Source: Paraburkholderia piptadeniae (lineage in GTDB: Bacteria; Pseudomonadota; Gammaproteobacteria; Burkholderiales; Burkholderiaceae). Taken from it: DNA of 64,000 nt. The stretch lies in contig NZ_CYGY02000011.1 of assembly GCF_900007165.1 (NCBI RefSeq), forward strand, positions 1 to 64,000, given 5' to 3'. A program made the position numbers and the translations under genes. The notes beneath the pieces are model-generated. The model saw nothing but the letters and a program-made list of their open reading frames with translations. It was not told the DNA's origin and did no database searches. Shown in pieces: positions 44,219-53,724 of the stretch (position 1 is its first letter; every line of letters begins with the position of its first letter).

Positions 44219-45388
44219 ATGAGCGAAGCAGACAACAACACACCGAACGCAGGCGCGTTCAAGCCGAAGAAATCCGTGGCCCTGTCGGGCGTGACGGCGG
44301 GCAACACCGCGCTGTGCACGGTCGGCAAGACGGGCAACGACCTGCACTATCGCGGCTATGACATTCTCGACATCGCGGGCGCGTGCGAATTCGAAGAGGT
44401 CGCGTATCTGCTCGTGCACGGCAAGCTGCCGAACGTCGCCGAACTCGCTGCGTACAAGACGAAGCTGAAAGCGTTGCGCGGGCTGCCCGCGAACGTGAAG
44501 GCCGTGCTCGAATGGATTCCCGCCGCCGCGCATCCGATGGACGTGATGCGCACGGGCGTCTCCGCGCTGGGCACGGTGCTGCCGGAGAAGGACGATCACA
44601 ATCTCGCGGGCGCGCGCGACATCGCCGACAAGCTGATGGCCTCGCTCGGCTCGATGCTGCTGTACTGGTATCACTACTCGCACAACGGCAAGCGGATCGA
44701 AGTCGAAACCGACGACGATTCGATCGGCGGCCACTTCCTGCATCTGCTGCATGGCGTGGAGCCGTCGAAGTCGTGGATCGACGCGATGCACGTGTCGCTG
44801 AACCTGTACGCGGAGCACGAATTCAACGCGTCGACGTTCACGGGCCGCGTGATCGCGGGCACAGGCTCGGACATCTATTCGGCCATCACGGGCGCGATCG
44901 GCGCGCTGCGCGGACCGAAGCACGGCGGCGCGAACGAGGCCGCGTTCGAGATCCAGTCGCGCTACCAGACGCCGGACGAAGCGGAAGCCGACATCCGCCG
45001 CCGCGTCGAGAACAAGGAAGTCGTGACCGGCTTCGGCCACCCGGTGTACACGATCTCCGATCCGCGCAACAAGGTGATCAAGGACGTGGCGAAGAAGCTG
45101 TCGAAGGAAGCGTCGAACATGAAGATGTTCGACATCGCCGAGCGGCTCGAGACGGTCATGTGGGACGTCAAGAAGATGTTCCCGAACCTCGACTGGTTCA
45201 GCGCGGTGTCGTATCACATGATGGGCGTGCCGACGGCCATGTTCACGCCGCTGTTCGTGATTTCGCGCACGTCCGGCTGGGCCGCGCACATCATCGAACA
45301 GCGCATCGACAACAAGATCATTCGGCCGAGCGCGAACTACACGGGTCCGGATGATCTGCCGTTCGTGCCGCTCTCGAAGCGCGCCTGA
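44219..45388 (+). CDS. prpC: 2-methylcitrate synthase
   Basis: The 389-residue citrate-synthase-family enzyme condenses propionyl-CoA with oxaloacetate. Typical PrpC features are [28 protein letters not shown] near the N-terminus, [24 protein letters not shown] and the C-terminal [16 protein letters not shown] lies 8 nt before the ATG. It follows prpB closely and is followed by an intrinsic terminator at 45438, so prpBC form one transcript. Confidence 0.93.
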   Translation: MSEADNNTPNAGAFKPKKSVALSGVTAGNTALCTVGKTGNDLHYRGYDILDIAGACEFEEVAYLLVHGKLPNVAELAAYKTKLKALRGLPANVKAVLEWIPAAAHPMDVMRTGVSALGTVLPEKDDHNLAGARDIADKLMASLGSMLLYWYHYSHNGKRIEVETDDDSIGGHFLHLLHGVEPSKSWIDAMHVSLNLYAEHEFNASTFTGRVIAGTGSDIYSAITGAIGALRGPKHGGANEAAFEIQSRYQTPDEAEADIRRRVENKEVVTGFGHPVYTISDPRNKVIKDVAKKLSKEASNMKMFDIAERLETVMWDVKKMFPNLDWFSAVSYHMMGVPTAMFTPLFVISRTSGWAAHIIEQRIDNKIIRPSANYTGPDDLPFVPLSKRA

Positions 45389-45437
45389 TAGATGAGCTGT
45401 CTTCTGTATCGCTGCGCGAGAGCTGCGATGCACTTGG

Positions 45438-45476
45438 GCCTTGGCTCGTCATACCCACGAGCCAAGGCTGCTTTTT
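45438..45476 (+). terminator. Strong intrinsic terminator between prpC and acnD
   Basis: A perfect 12-bp stem (45438-45449 and 45457-45468) with a 7-nt loop is followed by a T5 tract. It lies 50 nt after prpC and about 115 nt before acnD, so most transcription of prpBC should end here or be attenuated. Confidence 0.85.
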
Positions 45477-45540
45477 ACACCGCGTGCTTTACCGCGCGAG
45501 CCGTCCACTGACGCGCTAAACTTCGCGAGAAGACCTCAAA

Positions 45541-45564
45541 GGAGCGTTCAGCGCCCGACGCTCC
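45541..45564 (+). promoter_or_regulatory. Hairpin in the acnD leader
   Basis: GGAGCGT (45541-45547) pairs with ACGCTCC (45558-45564) across a 10-nt loop, ending 27 nt before the acnD start. The ribosome-binding context of acnD is otherwise weak, so this may affect its translation or mark a regulator site. Confidence 0.35.
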
Positions 45565-45591
45565 CGACTACTACCGCACTGTCCCTACGTC

Positions 45592-48189
45592 ATGAATACC
45601 GAATACCGCAAACCGCTGCCCGGCACCTCGCTGGATTACTTCGACACGCGCGCCGCCATCGACGCGATCCAGCCGGGCGCCTACGACAAGCTGCCGTACA
45701 CGTCGCGCGTCCACGCTGAAAATCTCGTGCGACGCTGCGATCCGGCGACGCTCACCGCTTCGCTCAAGCAGATCATCGAGCGCAAGCGCGAGCTGGATTT
45801 TCCGTGGTTTCCGGCGCGCGTCGTGTGCCATGACATTCTGGGGCAGACGGCGCTCGTCGATCTCGCGGGCCTGCGCGATGCGATCGCCGATCAGGGCGGC
45901 GACCCCGCGAAGGTGAACCCCGTCGTCCCCGTGCAGCTGATCGTCGATCACTCGCTGGCCGTCGAATGCGGCGGCTTCGACCCCGATGCGTTCGCGAAGA
46001 ACCGCGCGATCGAAGACCGGCGCAATGAAGACCGCTTCGATTTCATCAACTGGACCAAGAAGGCGTTCAAGAACGTCGATGTGATTCCGCCGGGCAACGG
46101 CATCATGCATCAGATCAATCTGGAGCGGATGTCGCCCGTGATTCATGCCGTCGATGGCGTCGCGTATCCCGACACGCTCGTGGGCACCGACAGCCACACG
46201 CCGCACGTCGATGCGCTCGGCGTGATCGCCGTCGGCGTCGGCGGGCTGGAGGCGGAGAACGTGATGCTGGGCCGCGCGTCGTGGATGCGGCTGCCCGATA
46301 TCGTCGGCGTCGAGCTGTCGGGCAAGCGTCAGCCGGGCATCACGGCCACCGACATCGTGCTCGCGCTGACGGAATTCCTGCGCAAGGAAAAAGTGGTTGG
46401 CGCGTATCTGGAGTTTCGCGGCGCTGGCGCGTCGAGCCTCACGCTCGGCGACCGCGCGACGATCTCCAACATGGCGCCCGAATACGGCGCGACGGCCGCG
46501 ATGTTCTTCATCGACGAACAGACGATCGACTATTTGCGCCTGACGGGTCGCGACGACGAGCAAGTGAAGCTCGTCGAAACGTACGCAAAAACGGCGGGAC
46601 TGTGGGCCGATTCGCTGAAAGACGCCGAATATGAGCGCGTGCTCAGATTCGACCTCTCGACGGTCGTACGCAACATGGCGGGTCCGTCGAATCCGCACAA
46701 GCGCCTGCCCACTTCCGATCTCGCCGAACGCGGCATCGCGGGCAAGTGGGAAGACGTGCCGGGCCAGATGCCCGATGGCGCTGTCATCATCGCCGCGATC
46801 ACGAGCTGCACGAACACGAGCAATCCGCGCAACGTGATCGCAGCGGCCCTGCTCGCGCGCAATGCGAATGCGCGCGGCCTCACGCGCAAGCCGTGGGTGA
46901 AGTCGTCGCTTGCACCGGGATCGAAAGCGGTCGAACTGTATTTGCAGGAAGCCGATCTGCTGCCCGATCTGGAGAAGCTCGGCTTCGGCATCGTCGCGTT
47001 TGCGTGCACGACCTGCAACGGCATGTCGGGCGCGCTCGATCCGAAGATCCAGCAGGAGATCATCGACCGCGATCTGTACGCGACTGCCGTGCTGTCGGGC
47101 AATCGCAACTTCGATGGCCGCATTCATCCGTATGCGAAGCAGGCGTTTCTCGCGTCGCCGCCGCTCGTCGTCGCATATGCGATTGCGGGCACGATCCGCT
47201 TCGACATCGAACGCGATTCGCTCGGCACCGACAAGGACGGCAAGCCTGTTTATCTCAAGGACATCTGGCCGAGCGACGAGGAGATCGACGCGATCGTCAC
47301 GCAGAGCGTGAAGCCCGAGCAGTTCCGCAAGGTCTATGAGCCGATGTTCGCCGTCACGGCCGCGAGCGGCGAGCCAATTAGCCCGCTGTACGACTGGCGT
47401 GCGCAAAGCACGTACATTCGCCGTCCGCCGTACTGGGAAGGCGCATTGGCGGGAGAGCGCACGTTGAAGGGCATGCGCCCGCTCGCCGTGCTCGGCGACA
47501 ACATCACGACCGATCACCTGTCGCCGTCGAACGCGATTCTCGCGAACAGCGCAGCGGGCGAATACCTCGCGAAGATGGGCCTGCCCGAAGAGGACTTCAA
47601 CTCGTACGCGACGCATCGCGGCGATCACCTCACCGCACAGCGCGCGACCTTCGCGAACCCGACGCTGATCAACGAAATGGCTGTCGTCGATGGCCAGGTG
47701 AAGAAGGGATCGCTCGCGCGTATCGAGCCCGAAGGCAAGGTTACGCGCATGTGGGAAGCGATCGAAACCTACATGGACCGCAAGCAGCCGCTGATCATCG
47801 TCGCGGGCGCGGACTATGGCCAGGGCTCGTCGCGCGACTGGGCCGCGAAGGGCGTACGGCTCGCGGGCGTCGAAGCGATCGTCGCGGAAGGCTTCGAGCG
47901 CATTCACCGTACGAACCTGATCGGCATGGGCGTGCTGCCGCTCGAATTCAAGCCGGGCGTCAACCGGCTCGCGCTCGGCATCGACGGTACGGAAACCTAT
48001 GACGTGATCGGCGAGCGCAAGCCGCGCGCGGACCTCACGCTCGTGATCCATCGCGGGAACGGCGAGCGCGTCGAAGTGCCCGTCACCTGTCGTCTCGACA
48101 CGGCGGAAGAAGTGTCGATCTACGAAGCGGGCGGCGTGCTGCAACGCTTCGCGCAAGACTTCCTGGAGTCGTCGAAGGCAGCGGCCTGA
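45592..48189 (+). CDS. acnD: Fe/S-dependent 2-methylisocitrate dehydratase AcnD
   Basis: The 865-residue aconitase-family enzyme contains the 4Fe-4S ligands Cys406 (SCTNTSNP) and Cys472/Cys475 (ACTTCNG). The C-terminal swivel domain carries the QGSSRDWAAKG substrate-binding motif. In bacteria lacking PrpD, AcnD dehydrates 2-methylcitrate to a methylaconitate isomer that PrpF converts for hydration. Its length (shorter than AcnA) and direct linkage to prpF identify it as AcnD. The start ATG has no strong ribosome site. It precedes prpF by 68 nt. Confidence 0.93.
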   Translation: MNTEYRKPLPGTSLDYFDTRAAIDAIQPGAYDKLPYTSRVHAENLVRRCDPATLTASLKQIIERKRELDFPWFPARVVCHDILGQTALVDLAGLRDAIADQGGDPAKVNPVVPVQLIVDHSLAVECGGFDPDAFAKNRAIEDRRNEDRFDFINWTKKAFKNVDVIPPGNGIMHQINLERMSPVIHAVDGVAYPDTLVGTDSHTPHVDALGVIAVGVGGLEAENVMLGRASWMRLPDIVGVELSGKRQPGITATDIVLALTEFLRKEKVVGAYLEFRGAGASSLTLGDRATISNMAPEYGATAAMFFIDEQTIDYLRLTGRDDEQVKLVETYAKTAGLWADSLKDAEYERVLRFDLSTVVRNMAGPSNPHKRLPTSDLAERGIAGKWEDVPGQMPDGAVIIAAITSCTNTSNPRNVIAAALLARNANARGLTRKPWVKSSLAPGSKAVELYLQEADLLPDLEKLGFGIVAFACTTCNGMSGALDPKIQQEIIDRDLYATAVLSGNRNFDGRIHPYAKQAFLASPPLVVAYAIAGTIRFDIERDSLGTDKDGKPVYLKDIWPSDEEIDAIVTQSVKPEQFRKVYEPMFAVTAASGEPISPLYDWRAQSTYIRRPPYWEGALAGERTLKGMRPLAVLGDNITTDHLSPSNAILANSAAGEYLAKMGLPEEDFNSYATHRGDHLTAQRATFANPTLINEMAVVDGQVKKGSLARIEPEGKVTRMWEAIETYMDRKQPLIIVAGADYGQGSSRDWAAKGVRLAGVEAIVAEGFERIHRTNLIGMGVLPLEFKPGVNRLALGIDGTETYDVIGERKPRADLTLVIHRGNGERVEVPVTCRLDTAEEVSIYEAGGVLQRFAQDFLESSKAAA

Positions 48190-48257
48190 CACACACTGTT
48201 CGTTCATGCATGGGCGGTGCGCATTGCACCCCCCTCGTCTCATCAGGACCACAACAC

Positions 48258-49433
48258 ATGGCACACGCACCCCAGATCAGGATTCCCGCGACCTACATGC
48301 GCGGCGGCACCAGCAAAGGCGTGTTCTTTCGACTGAAGGACTTGCCCGAAGCCGCGCAGGTGCCCGGCGCGGCACGCGACGCATTGCTGATGCGCGTGAT
48401 CGGCAGCCCCGATCCTTATGGCAAGCAGATCGACGGCATGGGCGCCGCGACGTCGAGCACCAGCAAGACGGTGATCGTCGCGAAGAGCAGCAGGCCGGAT
48501 CACGATGTCGATTATCTCTTCGGCCAGGTGTCGATCGACAAGGCGTTTGTCGACTGGAGCGGCAATTGCGGCAACCTGTCGGCGGCTGTGGGACCGTTTG
48601 CGATCAGTGGCGGCCTCATCGATCCCGAGCGCGTGCCGGACAACGGCATCGCGATCGTGCGCATCTGGCAGGCGAACATCGGCAAGACGATCATCGCGCA
48701 CGTGCCGATGACCAACGGCGCCGTGCAGGAAACGGGTGACTTCGAGCTCGACGGCGTGACGTTCCCCGCCGCCGAAGTGCAGCTCGAATTCATGGACCCC
48801 GCCGCCGAGGAAGAAGGCGCGATGTTCCCGACGGGCAGTGTCGTCGACGATCTGGACGTGCCCGGCGTCGGCACGCTGAAGGCGACGATGATCAACGCGG
48901 GCATTCCGACGATCTTCGTGAACGCGGAGGCGATCGGCTACACGGGCACGGAGTTACAGGACGCGATCAACAGCGACGACGCGGCGCTCAAGAAGTTCGA
49001 GACCATTCGCGCGCATGGCGCGCTGCGCATGGGCCTCATCAAGAACCTCGATGAAATCGCGAAGCGCCAGCACACGCCGAAAGTCGCGTTCGTCGCACGG
49101 CCCACGGGTTATACGGCATCGAGCGGCAAGCGCGTGGAAGCGGGCGACGTCGATCTGCTCGTGCGCGCGATGTCGATGGGCAAGCTGCATCACGCGATGA
49201 TGGGCACGGCTGCCGTCGCGATCGCCACGGCAGCCGCGATTCCGGGCACGCTCGTGAATCTCGCGGCGGGCGGCGGCGAGCGCAACGCCGTGCGTTTCGG
49301 TCATCCGTCGGGGACGCTGCGGGTCGGCGCCCAGGCGACTCAGGCAAACGGCGAGTGGACCGTGAAGAAGGCCGTCATGAGCCGCAGCGCGCGAGTGCTG
49401 ATGGAGGGTTGGGTGCGGGTGCCGTCCGAGTGA
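48258..49433 (+). CDS. prpF: 2-methylaconitate cis-trans isomerase PrpF
   Basis: The 391-residue PrpF-family protein begins RIPATYMRGGTSKGVFFRL, the family signature loop. It then has the diaminopimelate-epimerase-like two-domain fold with DYLFGQVSIDKAFVDWSGNCGNLS, which carries the active-site cysteine region, and GGGERNAVRFGHPSG near the C-terminus. It isomerises the AcnD product so that 2-methylisocitrate can be formed. It closes the prp cluster and is followed by hairpins at 49454-49522. Confidence 0.93.
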   Translation: MAHAPQIRIPATYMRGGTSKGVFFRLKDLPEAAQVPGAARDALLMRVIGSPDPYGKQIDGMGAATSSTSKTVIVAKSSRPDHDVDYLFGQVSIDKAFVDWSGNCGNLSAAVGPFAISGGLIDPERVPDNGIAIVRIWQANIGKTIIAHVPMTNGAVQETGDFELDGVTFPAAEVQLEFMDPAAEEEGAMFPTGSVVDDLDVPGVGTLKATMINAGIPTIFVNAEAIGYTGTELQDAINSDDAALKKFETIRAHGALRMGLIKNLDEIAKRQHTPKVAFVARPTGYTASSGKRVEAGDVDLLVRAMSMGKLHHAMMGTAAVAIATAAAIPGTLVNLAAGGGERNAVRFGHPSGTLRVGAQATQANGEWTVKKAVMSRSARVLMEGWVRVPSE

Positions 49434-49453
49434 TGTAGCGTAGTTTGTGCATC

Positions 49454-49522
49454 GTCTGCCGCCATGCATGCGGCAGACCGAACGACGAGTGACGTCGAAT
49501 ACTAACGACCACTCGTCGTTCG
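49454..49522. terminator. Bidirectional terminator region between prpF and the convergent MFS gene
   Basis: Two perfect hairpins sit between the convergent genes. One has 9-bp arms (49454-49462 and 49470-49478, 7-nt loop). The other has 13-bp arms CGAACGACGAGTG/CACTCGTCGTTCG (49479-49491 and 49510-49522, 18-nt loop). Neither has a long T-run, but the symmetry and position fit shared termination. Confidence 0.6.
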
Positions 49523-49532
49523 AACCATAAAA

Positions 49533-50855
49533 TCAACCAGCGCTTCGCTCCATCACCCCATCCGCCACGGTCCGCCGCGCCATGAACCAGTAGAACAGCG
49601 CGGCACATCCCGCAATCGCCCCGCCGATCACGAACGCAAGCGAGTAAGAACCCGTGCGATCGACGATAAACCCTGCGACAACGGGCGAAAACGCACCGCC
49701 AAAATAACCGCCGAAGTTCTGGATCGAGCTGACGGAAGCGACCATCGACGAAGGCGCGATATCCGCCGCAAGCGCCCACGCATTGCCGATCGTCGCTGCG
49801 ATGAACGCGAGACCGACTGTCATCAGCACGAGCGTCGTCGTGATCGATTGCGTGAACGGCAACGCGATGGCACAAGCCGCCGCGCCCAGCGACGAGCACA
49901 CGATGATGATGCGCTTCGCGCTCATCGCCGACGCGACACCGCGATCGACGAGCTTCGTCGCAATCCAGCCCGCGACGATCTCACCCGCCGCGCCGCCGAA
50001 CCACGGAATGCTCGCGTACACGCCGAGTTGCGCGAGCGAGATGTGAAAGCGGTCAAGCAGATACAGCGGCAGAAACACGAGAAACAGATTCCACAGCCAG
50101 ATTGCGCAAAAGTAGCCGAGAATCATCCCCCACACGCTGCGATGTCCAAACAGCGAGCGCCACTTGATCGCCGACGTCGCGAGCGAGCGCTCATGTCCGC
50201 CGCCGCCCGCTTCGATATAAGCGAACTCTTCGCGCGAAAGCCGCTTGCTCTGCATCGGATTGCGATAGAGGAACAGGAACAGAATCGCGAATGCGATGCC
50301 CACCGCGCCCGTCACATGAAAGAGCGAGCGCCAGCCGAACGCGATCATCAGCCCGACGAGAATAGCGGGCGCGAGCGCGGGCCCCCATTTCGACGACGAG
50401 TCCCAGATGCCCGTCGCGAAGCCGCGTTCCTTGTCGGGGAACCACGCGGCCGTGATCTTCGCCGATGTCGGCCAGCAAGGCGCCTCGCCGACGGCAAGCA
50501 GCGCGCGCATCACGATCAGCCCCGAGATCGAACCGACCACGCCTGTCAGCCATGTCGCGACGCTCCACCAGATCAATCCGATCGCGTACGCTTTCTTCGC
50601 GCCGAAACGATCGATGATCCATCCCGCGGGCAACTGCATCACGGCATACGTCCACGCGAATACGGTGCCGAGCAGACCGATCTGCGTGCGCGTGAGCCCG
50701 AGATCGTGAATCATGCCGGGCGCCGCGATCGAAAGACTCGCGCGGTCCAGATAGTTGATGATGCCGCCGATCAGCAGCCAGATCAGCACGCGCCAGCGGA
50801 AATTCATGCCTGTAGTCGTGGCCGGCGCGGACGCCCCAATCAGCTTTCCATCCAT
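49533..50855 (-). CDS. MFS transporter, ACS (anion:cation symporter) type
   Basis: The 440-residue transporter has the ACS/GudP-GarP pattern: INYLDRASLSIAAPGM in TM1, DRFGAKKAYAIGLIWWS in loop 2-3, GEAPCWPTSAKITAAWFP in TM5 and SSSKWGPALAP in the next loop. These carry sugar acids and related anions. GGAGACA precedes the ATG. It is the last gene of the sugar-acid operon (53555 to 49533) and likely brings in its acid substrate. Confidence 0.87.
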   Translation of the reverse strand: MDGKLIGASAPATTTGMNFRWRVLIWLLIGGIINYLDRASLSIAAPGMIHDLGLTRTQIGLLGTVFAWTYAVMQLPAGWIIDRFGAKKAYAIGLIWWSVATWLTGVVGSISGLIVMRALLAVGEAPCWPTSAKITAAWFPDKERGFATGIWDSSSKWGPALAPAILVGLMIAFGWRSLFHVTGAVGIAFAILFLFLYRNPMQSKRLSREEFAYIEAGGGGHERSLATSAIKWRSLFGHRSVWGMILGYFCAIWLWNLFLVFLPLYLLDRFHISLAQLGVYASIPWFGGAAGEIVAGWIATKLVDRGVASAMSAKRIIIVCSSLGAAACAIALPFTQSITTTLVLMTVGLAFIAATIGNAWALAADIAPSSMVASVSSIQNFGGYFGGAFSPVVAGFIVDRTGSYSLAFVIGGAIAGCAALFYWFMARRTVADGVMERSAG

Positions 50856-50909
50856 TCTGTCTCCTCGTGTGTTTGTGTGTGGTGAATTCTGTGCGGCCTG
50901 GCTATGCGT

Positions 50910-51839
50910 TCAATTCCCCCAACGCAGCACCAACGGATCGAGCCGCCGCGCGATATCGATCAATTCGGCGCGCGTGGCGGGATGCATCGGCGGCAGCGGA
51001 TGGCGCGGGCTCTCGCACGCGATCACGCCACCTTCCTTCATCAGCGCCTTCGCGGCAAGCAGGCCCGCCTGCCGGTTCTCGTGATTGATCAGCGGCAGCC
51101 AGCGCTGATAGTGCGCGAAGGCGTCGTCGCGCCTGCCTTCGCGGAAAGCCTCGAGTATCGGGCGAATGCCGTCCGGGTAGCCGCCGCCCGTCATCGAGCC
51201 CGTCGCGCCCGCGTTGAGATCGGCGAACAGCGTGATCGCTTCTTCGCCGTCCCACGGACCTTCGACTGCTTCGCCCGCGACGCGGATCAGTTCGCGCAGC
51301 TTCGCGGCCGCGCCCGGCGTTTCGATCTTGAAGTACGACACGTGTTCGATCTCAAGCGCCATCCGCGCTAGGAACGCAGCCGACAGCGCGGTGCCGCTCG
51401 CGGGCGCGTCCTGAATCATGATGGGAATGCCGATGCCGTCCGACAGCCGCGCGTAGAACTCGTAGATCTGCGACTCGGGCACGCGGAACGTCGCGCCGTG
51501 GTACGGCGGCATCGCCATCACCATCGACGCGCCCTGGGCCTGCGCACGCCGGCTTCGTTCGATGCAGACGGCGCTGCTGTAATGGCTCGTCGTCACGATC
51601 ACGGGCACGCGGCCACCGACGTGTTCGAGCATCACGCGGGTCAACGTGTCGCGCTCGTCGTCGGAGAGCGCGAACTGCTCGGAGAAGTTCGCGAGAATGC
51701 ACAAGCCGTCCGAGCCCGCGTCGATCATGAAATCGAGCGCGCGCTTCTGACTGTCGAGATCGAGCGCGCCTGTTTCGGTGAAGGTCGTCGGCACGACGGG
51801 GAAAATGCCGCGATAGCGCGGCGTGCTTCGTGTGTTCAT
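50910..51839 (-). CDS. DHDPS/NanA-family dehydratase, L-2-keto-3-deoxyarabonate dehydratase-like
   Basis: The 309-residue class I aldolase-family protein has the Schiff-base Lys171 in YFKIETP and the NFSEQF segment (51-56) at the position of the usual substrate-binding loop. This, the PYHGATFRVPE region and the closing RRLDPLVLRWGN match my memory of L-2-keto-3-deoxyarabonate dehydratase, which makes alpha-ketoglutarate semialdehyde in the non-phosphorylating L-arabinose route. Start MNTRSTPRY at 51839 has a weak ribosome site. It follows the SDR gene by about 100 nt. Confidence 0.78.
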   Translation of the reverse strand: MNTRSTPRYRGIFPVVPTTFTETGALDLDSQKRALDFMIDAGSDGLCILANFSEQFALSDDERDTLTRVMLEHVGGRVPVIVTTSHYSSAVCIERSRRAQAQGASMVMAMPPYHGATFRVPESQIYEFYARLSDGIGIPIMIQDAPASGTALSAAFLARMALEIEHVSYFKIETPGAAAKLRELIRVAGEAVEGPWDGEEAITLFADLNAGATGSMTGGGYPDGIRPILEAFREGRRDDAFAHYQRWLPLINHENRQAGLLAAKALMKEGGVIACESPRHPLPPMHPATRAELIDIARRLDPLVLRWGN

Positions 51840-51945
51840 GATCAGATATCCGCCAGAAGCGATGCTGAAAGCGCGGACCGTTGACACGTGCGATTGCGTC
51901 AACCGTCAGCGAACGGATGCTTCGGGTCCGCGCAAACCGCACTCG

Positions 51946-52698
51946 TCAATACGTCGCGCGGCCCCCCGACAGGTCGAACACCGCGCCCGTCGTGAACGAA
52001 TTTTCCGCCGATACGAGCCACGCGACCATCGATGCGATTTCCTTCACATCGACGAAACGGCCGCGCGGAATCTTCGAGAGCATGTAGTCGATGTGCTGCT
52101 GCGTCATCTGCTCGAAGATACGCGTGCGCGCGGCAGCGGGCGTGATTGCGTTGACGGCGATATCAAGCGCAGCCGTTTCCTTGCCAAGGCTCTTCGTCAG
52201 CGCGATGACCCCTGCCTTTGCGACGCTGTAGGCGCTCGCGTTCGGATTGCCTTCCTTGCCCGCGATCGAGGCGATATTGACGATGCGTCCATAGCCGCGC
52301 GCGATCATCGTCTTCACCACAGACTGGTTGACGTGAAACGCCGCGTTCAGATCGACGTCGATCACGCGCGCCCATTCGTCCGGCGCGTAGTCCGCGAGCG
52401 GTGCGTTCGCACCCGCGATGCCCGCGCTGTGAACGAGAATGTCGATGGCGCCCAGACGCGCGACGGTGTGGTCGGTGGCCGCCTGCACGGCATCGCGTTG
52501 CGTGAGGTCGACGAGCACTGTCTCGACATCGCCGAAGTGCGCGAGACTCGCTTTCGCATCGGCGAGCGCGGCTGCGTCGCGGTCCCATAGCGCGACGCGC
52601 GCGTTGCCCCGCAACAGCCGCTCCGCGACCGCATACCCGATGCCCTGCGCGCCACCCGTGACGACGGCCGCGCGCTGCGTGAAGTCGTAGTGGTTCAT
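51946..52698 (-). CDS. SDR, L-2-keto-3-deoxy-sugar-acid 4-dehydrogenase type
   Basis: The 250-residue SDR has TGGAQGIG at 14-21, HSAG at 90-93, Ser144 and Y157-x3-K161. The long stretch ASIAGKEGNPNASAYS and the C-terminal SAENSFTTGAVFDLSGGRATY are characteristic of 2-keto-3-deoxy-L-fuconate/L-rhamnonate 4-dehydrogenases. These oxidise the acid to the 2,4-diketo compound split by FAH-family hydrolases. AGGAG precedes the ATG. The hydrolase partner is immediately upstream at 52710, supporting the diketo-hydrolase route. Confidence 0.82.
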   Translation of the reverse strand: MNHYDFTQRAAVVTGGAQGIGYAVAERLLRGNARVALWDRDAAALADAKASLAHFGDVETVLVDLTQRDAVQAATDHTVARLGAIDILVHSAGIAGANAPLADYAPDEWARVIDVDLNAAFHVNQSVVKTMIARGYGRIVNIASIAGKEGNPNASAYSVAKAGVIALTKSLGKETAALDIAVNAITPAAARTRIFEQMTQQHIDYMLSKIPRGRFVDVKEIASMVAWLVSAENSFTTGAVFDLSGGRATY

Positions 52699-52709
52699 GA
52701 GCGTGCTCC

Positions 52710-53555
52710 TTATGCCGCGACGGTGCGTTGCTGCTGCTCGCCGAGCCCTTCGATGCCGAGCCGCATCGTCTGCCCCGCGCGCAGATAGACGGGCTCGGGC
52801 TTCTGGCCCATGCCGACACCCGGCGGCGTGCCCGTCGCGATCACGTCGCCCGGTTGCAGGCTCATGAAGCGGCTCAGGTACGAAACGATGTGCGCAACGT
52901 TGAAGATCATCGTGCTCGTGCTGCCGTTCTGATAGCGCTTGCCGTCCACTTCGAGCCAGAGACTCAGGCGCTGCGGGTCGGGCACTTCGTCGGCGGTGAC
53001 GAGCCACGGGCCAATCGGGCCGAACGTATCGCAGCCCTTGCCCTTGTCCCAGGTGCCACCGCGTTCGATCTGATATTCGCGCTCGGATACGTCGTTGACA
53101 ACGCAATATCCGGCGACATGACTGAGCGCGTCGGCCTCTTCGATGTATGCGCCGCCCTTGCCGATCACGACGCCCAGTTCCACTTCCCAGTCGGTCTTCT
53201 GCGAGCCGCGCGGAATGCGCACGTCGTCGTTCGGGCCCACGACGGCCGAGGTCCACTTGTTGAAGACGACGGGCTCGCCGGGAACAGGCAGATTCGATTC
53301 GGCGGCATGGTCCGCGTAGTTCAGCCCGATGCAGACGAACTTGCCGATGCGGCCCACGCACGCGCCGATCCGTTCATCGGCGGGAACGACGGGCAGCGAC
53401 TCGATGTCGATCTGGCGTAGCCGCTCCAGCGATTCGGGTAGCAACGTCGAGCCCGCGATATCGTCGATCACGCCGGACAGGTCGCGTATCGCGTGATTGC
53501 GGTCGAGAATGCCCGGCCTCTCGCGGCCAGGGGCGCCATATCGCAGCAGTTTCAT
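52710..53555 (-). CDS. Fumarylacetoacetate hydrolase family, 2,4-diketo-3-deoxy-L-sugar-acid hydrolase type
   Basis: The 281-residue FAH-family protein begins MKLLRYGAPGRERPGILD. It carries GLNYADHAAES, the metal-binding WEVELGVVIGKGG and VNDVSEREYQ segments, and TGTPPGVGMGQKPEPVYL. This is the subgroup that cleaves 2,4-diketo-3-deoxy-L-rhamnonate or -fuconate to pyruvate and a hydroxyacid. It is the first gene of the minus-strand operon (FAH, SDR, KDA-dehydratase-like, MFS), with GAGGA before its ATG. The exact sugar is not determined by sequence. Confidence 0.84.
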   Translation of the reverse strand: MKLLRYGAPGRERPGILDRNHAIRDLSGVIDDIAGSTLLPESLERLRQIDIESLPVVPADERIGACVGRIGKFVCIGLNYADHAAESNLPVPGEPVVFNKWTSAVVGPNDDVRIPRGSQKTDWEVELGVVIGKGGAYIEEADALSHVAGYCVVNDVSEREYQIERGGTWDKGKGCDTFGPIGPWLVTADEVPDPQRLSLWLEVDGKRYQNGSTSTMIFNVAHIVSYLSRFMSLQPGDVIATGTPPGVGMGQKPEPVYLRAGQTMRLGIEGLGEQQQRTVAA

Positions 53556-53724
53556 TGTGTGTCCTCGTTCCCGTTGACAGAGCCATATCGCATCTGCCGC
53601 ACAATGTAAGGAATCGGGCCACCGTTGAATAATGAAAGCTGCTGCCTTGCTGATAACTTCCCGTTATCTTCGTGTTGTCCCTGGTCTGACTTCTCTATTC
53701 AGTGACCTTATTGGTGACCGTCTC

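Noticed and set aside
45571..48270. 899-residue minus-strand frame
   Set aside because: Antisense to AcnD, whose Fe-S ligands and substrate motifs are intact on the plus strand.
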